Below are positions 25,301-39,900 of a stretch of DNA of 64,000 bases, piece by piece. The stretch comes from Camarhynchus parvulus (taxonomy: Eukaryota > Chordata > Aves > Passeriformes > Thraupidae), in the NCBI RefSeq assembly GCF_901933205.1, contig NC_044590.1, positions 14,721,501 to 14,785,500 of the forward strand, read 5' to 3'. Every line of letters starts with the position of its first letter. The stretch's first letter is position 1. The position numbers were made by a program, and so were the translations under genes. The notes under the pieces are model-generated. The model was not told the origin of the DNA. It made no database searches and worked only from the letters and a program-made list of their open reading frames with translations.

Positions 25301-28300
25301 AATTTAAACACGCGTGCGCGCAGCTTTCTCCAGGGGTGTTGAGGCGCCACGGCTGCTGCCGTCCTGGCGCAGCGCGTGGCAAGCCTCTACTGCCTGGCCA
25401 ACCCCAGCCAGCCGTGTCGTGGGAAGAAGGGCAGGGGCAGTGGTAGCAGCCTCTCCTTCCCAGGCCCTGCAGGAAGTGAGGGGTTAAATAGTGCGGGGCC
25501 ATGGTGGCCGTCACTGCCGGCTTGGTGGTGGCGGGGCCGCGTGGCCAGCAGCAGAAACATGGTGAGAGACTCCTAGATGAGATTGACCTCTCGGAGCTGC
25601 GGGATCCTGTAGGAATCTTTGAATTAGCAGAACTGGTTATCAAAAGCACCTATGAGCACCAGTTTTACTTCCAGTCAGAGAAGAGGAGGAGGTGAGCACA
25701 TGTGAGGGAGAACAACAGGGCAACACCAAGGTCGGTGAAAAAAGAGGGGGAAGAGGTGCTCCAAGTGTTAAAGCCAAGATTCCTCTGCAAGCCATGATGA
25801 GGACTATGGTGAAACAAACTGTCCCCCGTGAGGCACGAAGTTCATGGGGGATGCAGAGATCTACTCGCAGCCCATGGGAAAAGTGCTCCTGTCCGAGTGG
25901 ATGGATGCCAGAGAAAGATGTGATCCAGCGGGAGACCCAAATGGAGAGAGAGCCCCTGCCTCCAGAGATAGAGGGCCCTTGCTTCCAAACTCAAACAGAC
26001 TATCCTTAGGGGACTGCACCCCATGGACAAGTGACATGACACAATAGTTTTGGGAAGACTGTTTCTCCGCGGGAAGGATTCATGCCATAGCAGAAGAAAG
26101 ACTCTGCTCCCTGAGCAAAAAGAAAAAGATCTCGGGTGATGAACTGATCAAAACCAACATGTCCTGTCTCCCTGCACTGTCAGTGGGAAAGAGGGAACAG
26201 CCATGGGCAGAAAAAGATGGTTTAAAGTCTTATTTTACTTCTCATTATCTTCTTCTGACTCTGTTAATAAGAAACTTACTTTATACCTTTATATTTGAAC
26301 CTGTTTTGCCCTTAAGAGTGTTTTCTCTCAGTCCTCATCTCACAACTCAGGAGCCCTTAGTTTTTTCCCCCTCTGCCCAGCTGAGAGCAAGAGAGGGAGA
26401 GCAAATAATTTTCATGGGTCCCTGGTGTTTGGCCAGTAGCAAACCACAACAGCTGCAAAGCTAAAGATCTGATTTGAACTAGCCTCTCCTTTAAAACATC
26501 TACTTAAGTGTGCTGTGAACTCTTTTTTTTCAATTAATATTTTTCAGTAAACCACCAGAAGCTGTACTTGTATTTATATAAAAGCCTTACTAAACCTAAA
26601 GAGATAGGCATGAAAAATAGAGAACGTACAGTTAGAAAAGGAAATGCTAAAGTACACTCCTCCTAAGGCTCTGATGAAGGGAGAGGTCCTCTTGCAGCTA
26701 AATGCCCAGAGACTAGGCTGCAGTACTTGGAATTAAGGCAATGGGTCTGCATTTCAAAGAGCTCAGAGATGCACTGACTTCAGATATTCCTTTTGCTATC
26801 TCTGACTGGAGTGCAGACCTGTCACTGCGACTAGCATGATGACAGCACACAGGTTTGTGTTCCTGTGCTGACAACTGTATCAATGAACTTTAAAAAAGAA
26901 ATTCCTAGTAAAAATTTGGAAGTATATGTGATGATGGGCAGAGGAAAGAAAAAGAAAGAAAGAAAGAAAGCAAGAAAGAAAGCAAGAAAGAAAGAGAAAG
27001 CAAGAAAGCAAGAAAGCAAGAAAGCAAGAAAGCAAGAAAGAAGTAGCCTTGGCATTATGCTATGTTATTCTTAACAGTTAGCAGCAACACTAGGCTGTTT
27101 CATGTTGCACTTATTATTTGCACTTAAGTCAAGAGTTCAGTGCCTTAGCTGCCAGTGAAGTGTCAAGTCTTGCTGCCTTTTGTACAGACACTAGCTGGCT
27201 AACCTTCAGTTATAACAAAGTTCCACAGAGATCCTGGCTCTGATGGGTCTGCATTTAAACTGGACCTACATGAAGATCCTTGTGGGTCCCTTCTATCTCA
27301 GAATATTCTATGATTCCATACCACCAAAGGAACAAAACTTTCTTTGTCCCACCATCTTTTGGTCCCTCAGCTCATTCCTATCCCACCCACCTTTCAGTCA
27401 TGAGCCATCTCAGACTCTGTAAAAGGCTGAAATGCAAGTCTTGCTTTATCTGAGGCTATTCTTCCAGTCAGAACAGCTCCAAAGTAAGGTTAATCCCACA
27501 GCTGCACTGGCACAGTGATGCACAGAGAGGGAGAGGGATGATCCTTGTGGTAGCTGTGCTCCTAGAACCCTTTGCAGGATTATGGTGTTTATCAGATTTA
27601 TCACCTGTGTAGTCACATGTGTTGGTTCATGTGAAGTTGTACTGAGGACTAGTGAGCATGACAAAACTTAAAGGAACAGCACAGTACCAGAGAAATCCCA
27701 GGGCATCACTTGAGAAGGACCAGACATTAACTAACATGTTACACTAGATTTACATGGTGTGTGACCCCTATTACTAGTTATGGCTACTGAAAAAAAAAAT
27801 GTCCCCGGAGTGCTCTGCTATGCTTTCCACAACTAAGTAGTTTTTATAAAACTCCCCTCCAATAAGTGATTTACAACTCTGCAGTAGAGCTGTTTAGTTT
27901 CTAAAAGAATCTTCCACCATCCTGCAGGTTTATTTCCCCTTGATCACTGATGATTATGCTAAGCACATATGTACATACTCTATGTTGCAGATACATGTTT
28001 AGCTTAACATTAACCAGTAGGCTATTAAGCCTGCTAAGATAAGGAACAGGACAAGGAAAGAGAACAGAAGATCTTTAAAAGACAGTCTGCTAGGACCAAA
28101 GACTCTTATTTCTGAAGAAACAAACACATTTTTTCATTTCCTTAACCACACCTAACAGGCAAAATAAAGATACCTGCTAAACATCTTAAGTTTGTCAAGA
28201 ACTCTGTCTGCTTTATAGAACCAAGATTTGTTCATGGTTTTAGTAACACAGTTTTAACTAATGCTGTCTATCTGAAGAATTCTCCCCATCCTGCATTTCT

Positions 28301-31300
28301 GACCTGGACAATCACAAAGCCTCCTTGGACTTCGCAAAACTCAGTTCTTAACCCCTAAAAGAGGATTAACAGCACTTACAGCCATTCAGAACTCTGTCAG
28401 TAAACATGTGAAGGTTCCAAAAAACAGAGACTGCCACCCAAACACATTGCTCCAAGGTGAGATAGGACACCACTTTTCAAAGTGGGGACGAATTTTATGG
28501 AGGAAAGTATCTTACAGGAGCACAGTGGCAGGAAGATGGAAGTGGCATAAAGATGTGCTGTGAAGAGGGGAATGAGGCAGCGAGCAACACAGAAAATGCT
28601 GCGGCTAAGCAAAGCTGAGAGTCAGCCCTCTGCCAGATGCTACTGACTTGAAACACCACATCTCAACCTGCAACTGCCACGATTACCCACAGAAAAATCC
28701 AATGGATTACTAACCCTTGTAAAAGTTCCTAGAAACTAGTCACAGATCAGCTGGCTTGGTACATGAAACTTCAGGACATATTCTCTAACGTGCTGTACAA
28801 ATGAGATTAAGCGAGATAATTCTCTCATCTGACTTGAAAAGGCAGAAGTTGCTCTAACACATCAGCACATTCCCTTCAAGCACATTAGCGGCACAGTGCA
28901 GCTAAACATTTGCCAAAACATTATCTCCAACATGGGGATACTAAAATAATTTAAGACAAGGATTCTTCACCTTTTTCACCTCGTTTACCACAGAAGAATG
29001 ACCTGGCACAGCTCTCCTATTAGCTTCCTGGAAACCTTCTCAAATCCCAGCCTAGATCAACAGCTCCTTCCAAAGGAGATTTATGAGCGCAGCAAACAAC
29101 AAAAATCATGTTAGTTCTGTAGTCCAGAGGAAAAAAAAAAGGATACAGCAACACCTAATCTCAACAGCATACACTGGGAAAACAAGTAAAGTAGAAGAGA
29201 AAAGAGAAATGTTCATATTCTTACAAAGAGATTCAGGTAGAGTAGTATTTAAAGTTCGTACCATAAAGGGAAAGAGAAACATCTGCGCTTATGTGCTTTT
29301 TAGGCCATATAAAATCACCCCCTAGACAGCTAAAGGACTGATATATGGTCAAGTAACCATTTAAAGTGTAACAGAGAACTCAAAATGCAGTAATTAATCA
29401 CCAAAAGGAAAAACACAGTGGGATGTGCGTATATGTTAAATGAACTCCAAAGCAGCATGCCGAACAACAGTACTGGTTATATTTAGATTATTTTTCAGTC
29501 GTAAGATAAGAGAGATAATTTTAGGAGCAAAGCTATTCAGAAATGCACCCAAGGTTTATATTTACAACATATTAACATTCAAAGCTGTGTAATAGGTTTT
29601 TTATTCTTAATCAGTCCTGTGCTATTTTCATCCCACCTGATATAAAGAGGAAATAACAAATCATGAGGCTGATTTTGTTCATTCTGTTGCAAGATCCTGA
29701 CAAAGGTGAATACCAGGAAAGACTGGGGGCAGGGAAACGCATGTTTGAACAGCATATCTCAAGGGAGGTACAGTAAACTCCTTTTTTGTTTGTTTCAAAA
29801 GCTTGTTCATTTGTACTGAACACTGTGCAGTATATACATTTAACACTAATCAGTAACTGTCATAGACTTACAGGGCCTTATAGTTGTATTGGCCTCTGAA
29901 TCCTTCCCACAGCAATTTGATCCCCTCAGCTACATCTCTGCTGGGGCTTCTACAGTAGTATGATTTTTGGTATGGAGAAGGAAAGGCAGCTCCAGAGGGC
30001 TACTTGACAAATGTTAATCATTCCCAACAACTGGTACAACTTGAGCTCTGATGGACTATAGTGAAGTGACAAATGAAAATGTCATTTTTGTTGTCTCCAA
30101 AACAGACTTGTTATAACTTGAAAACAGTTTGTCCACCATAAATGGGTGAGACCTTGCATCTTTCAGCACCAAGACAACCAAACTCTGGTGAGAGGTCACT
30201 AGGGTAAAAAGAGAAGTCCTTAGCAGTGCTGAGGACGAAGTAAGACTCTCAGGGTTCAGTATTCAGTATGGGGATAAAAACAGTTCCCTAACAGACATTA
30301 TTTTGGGACAGAAGTTAGAATGAGCTCATACACACCTCCTCTATGGAAGGAATAGTGTACAGGTGATCAGAGGATTTGGATCTTCCCACACTGAACTGGT
30401 GTCCGGATGGAGACTGAGTCCCACATCATTTTTTTTTAAGTATGTTGTTGGGCAGGAGAAGAACTCCGATAAGTAACTGCTACCTGTAGAGGCCTGTGCA
30501 ATAGTAATGAGCCCACAACTACTTGGGCTATAGGAAAGGAACAGAGAAGGAGACTGCAGTCTCTGCAGAAAAAGGAGCTAGTGTAACATGCTCTTGCCTG
30601 ACACTGAGAAGGTGCCAAGGGACTTGAAAAATGACAACCAGTCTGCAGTCAAAGACTTGGTATATTTTCACAATTCATTAATCAAAACACTAAAAAGTAT
30701 GTAAATAAGAGAGACTATGTGGGGTCATCCACAGCGTCCAAGAATGAGTTCAAATAGGTTCTGGCTGTCAAACAAGCTCTAGCAGAGAAAGAAAGAAGCC
30801 CTTTGCTAAATACATAAACAGAACACTAATGAGGATGTACAACTGACCAGTGGATCTGACTCCTAGAGAGCTAACAAAGCTTCACACCTTTCTAGGCAAA
30901 GCTTGGTGGCTCCAAGGAGAAGACTCCTTTTCCAAGACTATCATCATAACAAAGAGCAGCAAACCTGTATTTTTTCCTTCCACAGCCATCACCACAAAAG
31001 AGAATGAAAACAAACGGTAATCTCTCCAAAACAGCATCTTCAAAGATAACTTTGTTCCTCCAGCTAACATGTAGGGTGCAAGAAAACCACAAAATTTGGA
31101 CCACATACAGACTGCTTCATCCACAGAAATTGTCACAGTTATTTAGACTGTGTCTTCAGGACAGAATGTCCTGAATGATGCCACCAACACCATCTTCTTT
31201 TTAAGGAATTGAAGGAGTCTAATGAGACATTCTAAATAATCCTGAAAAGCTCTCTGGCTGTCAAAAAAGCATGATGGTCAATGTCTTTTCTAAAAAATAC

Positions 31301-34300
31301 TGATGATGGTGTAGCCACATTTATCTTCACAGAGAAAAGCAAGGCACAATATGACAACATGATGGCACCTCAGCAACAGAGTGACCCAAAGACAATCTAA
31401 AGGAGGAATGAGAACCCTCAGCCTTTTCCCCTGACTATAAGAAACAGAGCAAGAAAGATGGGAAGCGATATAGATAATATCACTCTCCTCAGGAGCCTAC
31501 CATTAGGTAGGTGAAGTTTCCACAAGCAGGAAAGTCACTCTCAACTACTGCAGAGGAAGCAGGAGATGGCTGCTGCTGTACAGGCATGGACAGACATGAC
31601 AGCAGCCCATGAAGCACAAATCTCAGAGGTTAAACAACCAAATCACCCAATCATTCCTCTTTCCTCTGAGACAGGATGGAAAGACCGCAGGTGTGAATTG
31701 CTGCAAAAGAAAACAGATACAATATTCAGAGTCACAAATTGGCCCAGCTGATGGTGGAGGCTGTCCTTGCAGATGCAAAAGTGAAAAAGAGAACTTCACC
31801 AAAATCTGCAGCACATTGCATGAACCAAACATAAAATCTCAGTTTAGGATTCAAAGTCTAAACAGACAACAGTGAAGCAACCCCAACCTCAGCAAGAACC
31901 AAATGAATAAGCAGGGCTTGAAGCTGTGCTGCTTAAAACAGAAGACTCTAAGTATCGGTAATGTTTGATTCTGGCCTCCCTCAATGCAGGAGAACCAAAG
32001 TTACTTGTTTCAGTGATAAGAATTCTGATTGGAAGTGCTTCAGTCCTCCTCACAATCTCTTTCAATCCTCCTCCTAATGATCTGGGATTTCTTAGTGCAA
32101 CTGAACAACAAATGACCATCTGCAGCCAGTATGACATTCCAGAGTTGGGGGTCTTCTCTGACACTGATGCTGTCACATCACGGTGCAAGCCTAAAGTGAC
32201 CAATTTTAAATGCTTCCAATAACTTGGAATGAAAAGCAGCATCACCGCTTGCTTCAAAAACAACACATTTCGAAAGGTTTAGCTCAGATTCTCAGGGAAC
32301 ACAAGATGCGAAGAACAGAGACGGAGTACCTGTCCAAGAAGTTCAAGCATTGTATTTATGCACTAGCTAATAGGTAATTAACCATTTTATCTGGCACAAA
32401 GGCATAAGATCAGCCATGTGAGTCATCCTAGACAGGACAATTCTGATGACCTGAGATGAGGAATGAGTAGCAATACACACTATAACATAGTAATGGTGAA
32501 AACTAAGATAAAATACTACCTCATAGTAAAGTGCTCAGTCTCTAATGGAGAGCTGAGAACACAGAGCTTATGCAAATAAAGTTATATATAACTGAAGTTA
32601 AATAACTAAACAGAAATAAAATTGCACCTTACACAGTGCTGCCACGTGTATCAGCCCCTCTTATTCTATTTTCTGAGATAAAGCCATTTCAACTTGCTTC
32701 TCCCCAGGAAAGAAGTTACAGTTTCAAGATCTTAACACCAAGCACACAACAAGAGCTCAGAAGCTCAGATCAGGATTACATCTGTAGTCAGATCTACAAA
32801 GTGCTGCTTAATAGGACCCTTGGGACAGTCACAGTGATGCCCACGTCCATTTTCTGGCTGGAGATCTATGATACAACAGGAACTTCAGCATAAGAAGAGA
32901 GGAACAATGCAAGAAACTGAAAAACTGATATGCAAGCTTCAGTATTTCAATGACACCTCAAAATAAAAATCCAACAATCAGCTGTACAAACGTGGTACAG
33001 ACTCCAATAGGAGGCAAGAAAAATGGTGCAGTGGACTGAACTTTCCACACTACTCATATTCTTGATCCTCATATTCTCTACTGATTCATATGAGTAGGGA
33101 ATAGAAAGAAAAGCAAAAATACTGTCAGTCACTAGAGTTCTGCATCAAGTAGGTCTAGTAAAATTATTTAGTGAATTGTTAATGTGACTTACAACTACAG
33201 TTTGGAATATTCAGACTTCTCTTAGACATTCAACTTCATCCTGTGTGACATTCTGTTAAATGTATTAATGGGACTGCATGCTAAAGCAGACCCTACTGAA
33301 AGAATCAAACATCACAAGCACTTAAGTTCTTGTCTGGAACTATGATCCAAACGAGATACACGTTCTGGAAATATCTCACAGAACTCTGTCCTCTAATACT
33401 AGTCAAATTCTTTACCTGTAATTAAAGGGAAGAAAAATCCCCAAAAGATTAGAAAGAAAGGTTACAGTGAGTCATGTACAAGAAAACAACCATACTATGA
33501 GCAGTCCATTTTCCTTACGGGTCTGGAAAACTTCCTTGTTTGTTGGCTAGTGCAATGAAAACACTGCCAAGGAAAGGGCTGGGTAAAAAGAAAAATCCCA
33601 CATTATGAATAACTAGGAAAGCAAGAGAGAACAAAAGGAAGAAAATCATTAGGCCACTGCTTCTCATGCTTAGCCTGGACCACAATTCTGGATGCAGTCT
33701 GGTACCTTCAGACAGAGTTGAACTGAAAGAGGTTCAGAGAAATCCTGCAAGGAAGCTCAGAGGTTGACTGGCGTCCACAAATGAACAGCTTCATAAGATG
33801 TGACTCTTCAGCAGGGAAAGATATGCCCTGAGCCCTGTACAGGAAAGGCCTATGAAATGCCAAGGGGCAAAGAGAGAGTGGGAAGCAACTACGCTCTTTT
33901 TCCATAGACAAAGAGAAGGCCATCAGATACAGCCAGCAGGAACAAGCAAATGAGTGGATGAGGTTGGCAGTAACTACACAGCCCTTTTGGGTTTTATTTG
34001 TATTTTCTGAGTGAATTTTAATTCAGCTCTGCAGCATTTCTGGAGGACATGGAATTAGAGAGCTATCCTGACCTCTGTACACAAAGTACTTGCTCTGAGG
34101 TAGCCAGCCTGAATCCCTGTCTGTTACAGAGAGGTGTAATACAGACATGCTTCTCCTTAACATATATGCCATGACTTTGTTGATTCTGGCTGTAGTAAGG
34201 TTGCTGTTGTCATGATAGTTTAAGCACACAAAGGAGATTTTGCCACAATAAGTGAAATATTTTTTTTATTACAAATGATCAGTATTATGGGGGAAACCAG

Positions 34301-36899
34301 GCTTTTCTCATTATTGTTGTTTGTACAAAAGTGCTTCTGGGCTCAAAAGTTTGTCTGTTGTTCTCCAAATACACCAGTTACTCCCACCAAGCACATTCAT
34401 ATTCTCCCCTGACCTTAACCTCAGCAGTACAGACTAAATTGGAGTGAGTGATAAAAGGAAAAAATACAGATTTGATGTATGGACTCTTCACTGGATAAGG
34501 AATTGCTTGGATGATCATGTGCAAAGGGTAGTGGCCAATGGCTCAATATACAGATGAAGACAGAACAAGTGGGGTCCATGTTAGGAAAAGTACTGTTGAA
34601 TACTGTCATCAATTACATGGACAGTGAGACTGAGGGCACCTCAGCCTATCTGCAGATAATAGCAAGTTGAGTAGTGAGGTTGATGTGCTTAAGGGGCAGA
34701 ACGCCATCCAGAAAAACCTGTACAAGCTTGAGAAGTGGGGCCAGTGAACATCATGATCAAGTGGAAGGTGCTGCACCTGGGTCAGGGCAACCCCCGGTAC
34801 CAATACAAGTCAAGAACTGCCCAGGGGAGATGGAATTGGGGGCGTTAGTGGACGAGAAGCTTAACATGACCTGGCCATATGCACTGGCAATCCAGAAACC
34901 ACTTGCATATTGGGTTCCTTCCCAGCAGTATGCGCAGCAGGTGAGGGGGAGGACACTCCCTTCTCTATTCCACTCAGGCGAGACCCCACATGCAGAGATG
35001 CCTCCAGCTCTGTGATGCCCAGCACAGGGAAGATGTGGACCTGCTGGAGCAAGTCTACATGAGCACACAAAGATGCTCCAAGAGCTGGAGCACTTCTACC
35101 ATGGAGAGAGGCTTGGAGAGCCTGGAGAAGAGAAGGCCCTGGGCACACCCAAGAGCCCCTTCTAATAGCAAAAGGGAACTGTAAGAAAGATGGGAACAGA
35201 CATTTTAATAAGGCCTGTTGTGATAGGACAAGGGGCAATATTTTTAAACTAAAAGAGTGCAGATTCAGACTGGATATAAGAAATTGTGTATGTTGAAAGT
35301 GATGAGGCATTTGCACAGGTTGCCCAGAGAGCTGGCAGACACTCAGACCCTGAGAACATTCAAGGCCAGGCTGGACTGGGTTCTTAGCAACCTGCTCTAG
35401 TGGAAGGTGTCCTTGCTCATTGCAGGGCGGATGGACTACATGGCCTTTAAAGGTCCCTTCCAACTCAAACCATTCCATGATTCTGTAAACTACCACTATT
35501 GTTCTCACCACGCTATATTTATATATATACTCAAGGAAGTCCTTCACAACATAATTTTACTCTGAACCTCATGAATAGAGAAAAATATCCCTTCTAGAGG
35601 TACTTGTAGTTAGGTTCAGGACTGAAATTTTTTCTTGAGGTTGTTTGACTGCAAAGCAGCAAAGTTTTGCAGAACTGAGAGACTACCCAGAAACATCCTC
35701 TACCAAGTTCTTCCACACTCATGCGGCAGCACCCCTAGAAACCACTTTTCTGTTTGTCCATGATAGTTCTAAACCACTGTAACAAAACTTCAACAATGTC
35801 CTCCTCACTGAAGCAGTGATGTTGTTACTACAGACAGTAATGCAAAGATATTAAAAGAAAATGGTCAGACACTTGAAACCAAAAGGTCCAATAAACAGGA
35901 AAAGAAAATACTTCACCATGTACATGAGACTGTTGAAAACTTTTTCCTGGTGCAAAGTGAAAATTTCCAGCTACCTGCAGGAGACAATAAACATTCATTA
36001 AATGGTCTAAATCTATGTAAGCAAAACAGTTGTACTGGTGCTTGGATTTTCAGGATTTTGTTTACACAAGACAGACACCAACTGACTCATTTTCACAGGG
36101 GACAATAGCAGCAGACATTATTCTAAGAGAGGTATGAATTTCCCATGTTCATTACAGCCAGTGATGCTGAAATCCATAATTAAATACTGATGTGGATAAC
36201 AGCTGTTCTATCCAGATTATTTTGTGGGCATAAAAAAGAGAAAAGGAGGAATTAACTCCAAGTAGGGAACCAACTGGTCCTTCAGAAAATACAAAGCACT
36301 ATCAAAGAAAAAGAGAGGAGAAAGTGAGGATGAACACTTATAACAATAGTCAGCCATGATCCAATGTATAAACCCATGAAAAGAAGAGCATGCAAAAATA
36401 AAGCACTTAACCTACTAAATCCCTGTCTCAAAGCAACCTAACCCCCCAAAAATCTGCAAAAGACAAACTGGTAAAATTTCATCCTGGACTCTGAAAGGGA
36501 TATGGATATTAGGTGCCAGTCCTCCCTGACACTTACTAGCAATCACACGCACTCTGCCTTGGAAGATTTGAATGTACCAAGCTCACTCATTGTATTACAT
36601 CTTTGATGCCTGGGCAAACCTATGCTTTATGTTAACTGCAGACCTGTTGAGAACGAAGATGCACAAAGTTCCAAGTGCCTAAAAAAGGCACCAAAAACTT
36701 CCCCAGTGACACTCACACTTGGACCATTCCTACATCCAGAATTCCCCCTGGAATCTTCCTGCTCATCATATATTGTGAGAGAGGGTCCCATAACAGTTCA
36801 ATACCTATGATAATGCTCAAATCACAATCTCTGGATATGAGAGTACAAGGTCTATTTTCTAGAAATAAAGACTGTGGTCTCCAGGAAGAATACACCAGG

Positions 36900-36931
<32 letters not shown>

Positions 36932-39900
36932 CAACAGAGTTTGAAGTTAAAAACAAACAAAAAATAGCCTGGGTCTGACTTCTTCTAGAGGGTACTTGGG
37001 TATGCAACCTGTGTGTTTGTGAGGGTAACCCACAAAATGACAGGTTACATAGTTACCTGGTGCATCTTGTGTATTTTCATACATCATTTGCATAAACCAC
37101 TTCTCTGAGCATTTTCAGCCTTGACAACCAACTCCAATAGCCTTGCTTACTGTTTTTCTAAAGAAGATAACATTTCACTCTCTCCAACACCTCTGTACGC
37201 AAATTGGTTACTGCTATCTCCAGCACCCACTTGTGGCCTCTGATTTAAAACCAGAAGGGCAGGTGGAACCATTCAAGCTCAAAGAAGCTGCCTCTCCTCC
37301 TCCAGAAATCTCAGCAAAAAGACTTGGTACCCAGGTGGGAGGAAAAGATGAACTTCTCTAGCTGCCATGACTTTCTACCAGCCCACAGAACACAAACCAG
37401 AATTAGCCTCTTTTCCACTGCTGTTCCTGACTGTCCACCTGAACCCCACGACAAGCACAAAGACGTTGCTGACCCCAGAGGTTATTCTGTGATAGTCTTC
37501 TAAGCACCTAAAACTGGAAAAGGAGAGGAATGCCCCAACTCTGCCTTTTCACAGTCCTCACCATCATGCAGCAGGTTCATAGCAAAAGCTCTCTCTCACC
37601 TTGTTGACCTCTAGGAAACCATACACTTGGCAGCCCTCATTCTTCTGCTCTTGCATTTTCTGGCTAAACCCTTCCCTCTTGCACTGCTCTATGCTATCTG
37701 GGTTCTTGAAGGCCCAGCCTCGCCGCCTGTATGCTTCTCTGACATCGTCACAAGTATTACAACACCTGCAAAAAGCACAAGCACCATCTTACCATCTTTA
37801 TCATTAAGAAGAGATGCTCCAGCTCAGGACTTGAATCCTTGACAGATTCTTCAACAAAGCAGCAACACAAATATTGGGGACTGGACCTTGGAAAGTGGCC
37901 TAATGCTCCTGAATGAGAATGATCTTCTTGATGTGCCTTTTGAGGTTTGGAGGTGAGGATGCACACTGTTTGAATACAGGACTGGAGTGCAAAGAGGGCT
38001 CTGCCTGGCCATTTACACAGCCAAGGCATCCCTTGGCAAAGAAATTTGTCACAAAAACAACATCGGTGTCCCTCAGTTATAAGCAGTTTGGAACTTCCTC
38101 ATGTGAACAAAGCATCTGCCTGTTTCTATTGCTCCTTTCCTCTGATTTTAGGCCAAGACATTGGGCTAAAGGGGGGCTTAACTACAAACTTTCTTTGTAC
38201 TTTTCTACCTCTGGACAATATCTTGGTTACCAGAAAAAACCCCAGGTTTCTTCCTTGGTTTCATGTTTTGGTGGACATGTTGAACGAATTCCTGCTGTTG
38301 AAGGCAGCAGTTATGAATACCTCAAGATGAAAACATCTCTGAGAAAGGATACAACTTGACAGATGGGACAAACCAAATTATCACTGAGCCAAAAATAGCC
38401 AAAATTAGTCCAGAACCTATATGGACTATCATGGATCCATTCTTATAGTAATTTCCTGTTCGGAGGAATGAGAAATACGAAAAAACACCTGTTGTTGTGA
38501 ACCATAGATGTCTGGTCTTTTCTCCTGTAAGGAAACAATGCCACCAGCAGCAGTGAGAAGGCAAGGCCAAGGCATAACCAGGTTTTACGTCAAGATAACT
38601 CGCATAACAGTGAAATAATTCAAACACCTCTGCTCTGGACACCAAACAAGCCCAGAAAATCTCTCACCTGCTGAGATACAATTTTTGTACTGCTTAAACA
38701 GGCATGTAGACAATCCAAACAATCTACAGATGCACCTTCTCAACAATCTTGAGTGCAGCTTCCAAAGGCATAGCCAAACCACAATAGCTTTTATCACTGA
38801 ACATGTGCCTGAGAGCAGGATTTCATTGCACAGACCTTCACAGACATTTGGAAAAAAATATGCATATAACATACCAGGATTCAATCGCTAAGAAGATAGG
38901 AAAAAGGTGTAAAGGTTACCGAATGTCCTCTGACTCTGCCCCATAACAGCTCTCACAGCGATCAGCATCCAAAGAATTTGGATCAAACACTTTTTCTTCT
39001 TCTTTTCCCAGCTCTAAGACAAAACAGGATTCAAAGTGATGAGACACATCTAGAAACTCTGTCTTGTACTCTTGTTCTGCTCTATGCATAACGAATACTC
39101 TGCACACACAATGTACTACTGCACATCCTGCACCCAACACCCACCTAAAATGGTATGTATGTAGCCTGCTGAGGTGTGGAGTAAAACCAAGAAGGAGCAT
39201 AGTATTTGTCCTCTCAAGAACAGCCTCCATGGAAAGAACTGGCTATCTGTAAGCCTTGTTGAAGCATCAGACATTACTTGCATAAAGGCTTTGCTAAAAC
39301 GTTGTCTTAAGCAGACCCAACCAGTACATTATGAGCAATACAGGACTTGCTTAAAAACTTGTAGAATGGTTTTTGTCCCCAAATAATAATTTTTAAAGTC
39401 ACAACCTGTGATGGCTGCTAAGTGACACAGCAGTAAGAACACTATCACCACATTCCCATGACAACCAGAGAAACCCTTGTGCCTGCCAATTGTTCAGCGC
39501 TTGGCTTAGTTTAGCCTTTCAGTGTCAACAACAGAAATGTTAAATATAAAGTGATACAAAGCTAAAAATTTGGTCATGTTGATACTCAGAACTACACTGT
39601 CTCCCAGAAAACAGAGTAAGTAACTCATGTTCTGGAAAGGAAAAGTCAAAATAGTATTACTGTGCGACTGAAAAATGCTTTGTCAGAATCCTTTCTGGTT
39701 GCTATCAAAGAACAAGGATGAGTCATAACATGTAAAAAATGTAGAGAAGAGGTTTATGTAGCCAAGGATCACTTATTACAGCTTGCAAACAACAGATCAA
39801 CTCACATGTATTTATGCAGGTGTGCATTAACACATACAGAGTTAATGGAGTAAAATGCAAGTTTAGGCTTAAAGGTTAAGTCACTGGAGCCTTCCCCAGA

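Noticed and set aside
34861..35547. 228-codon minus frame
   Set aside because: It is the antisense of a CR1 element.
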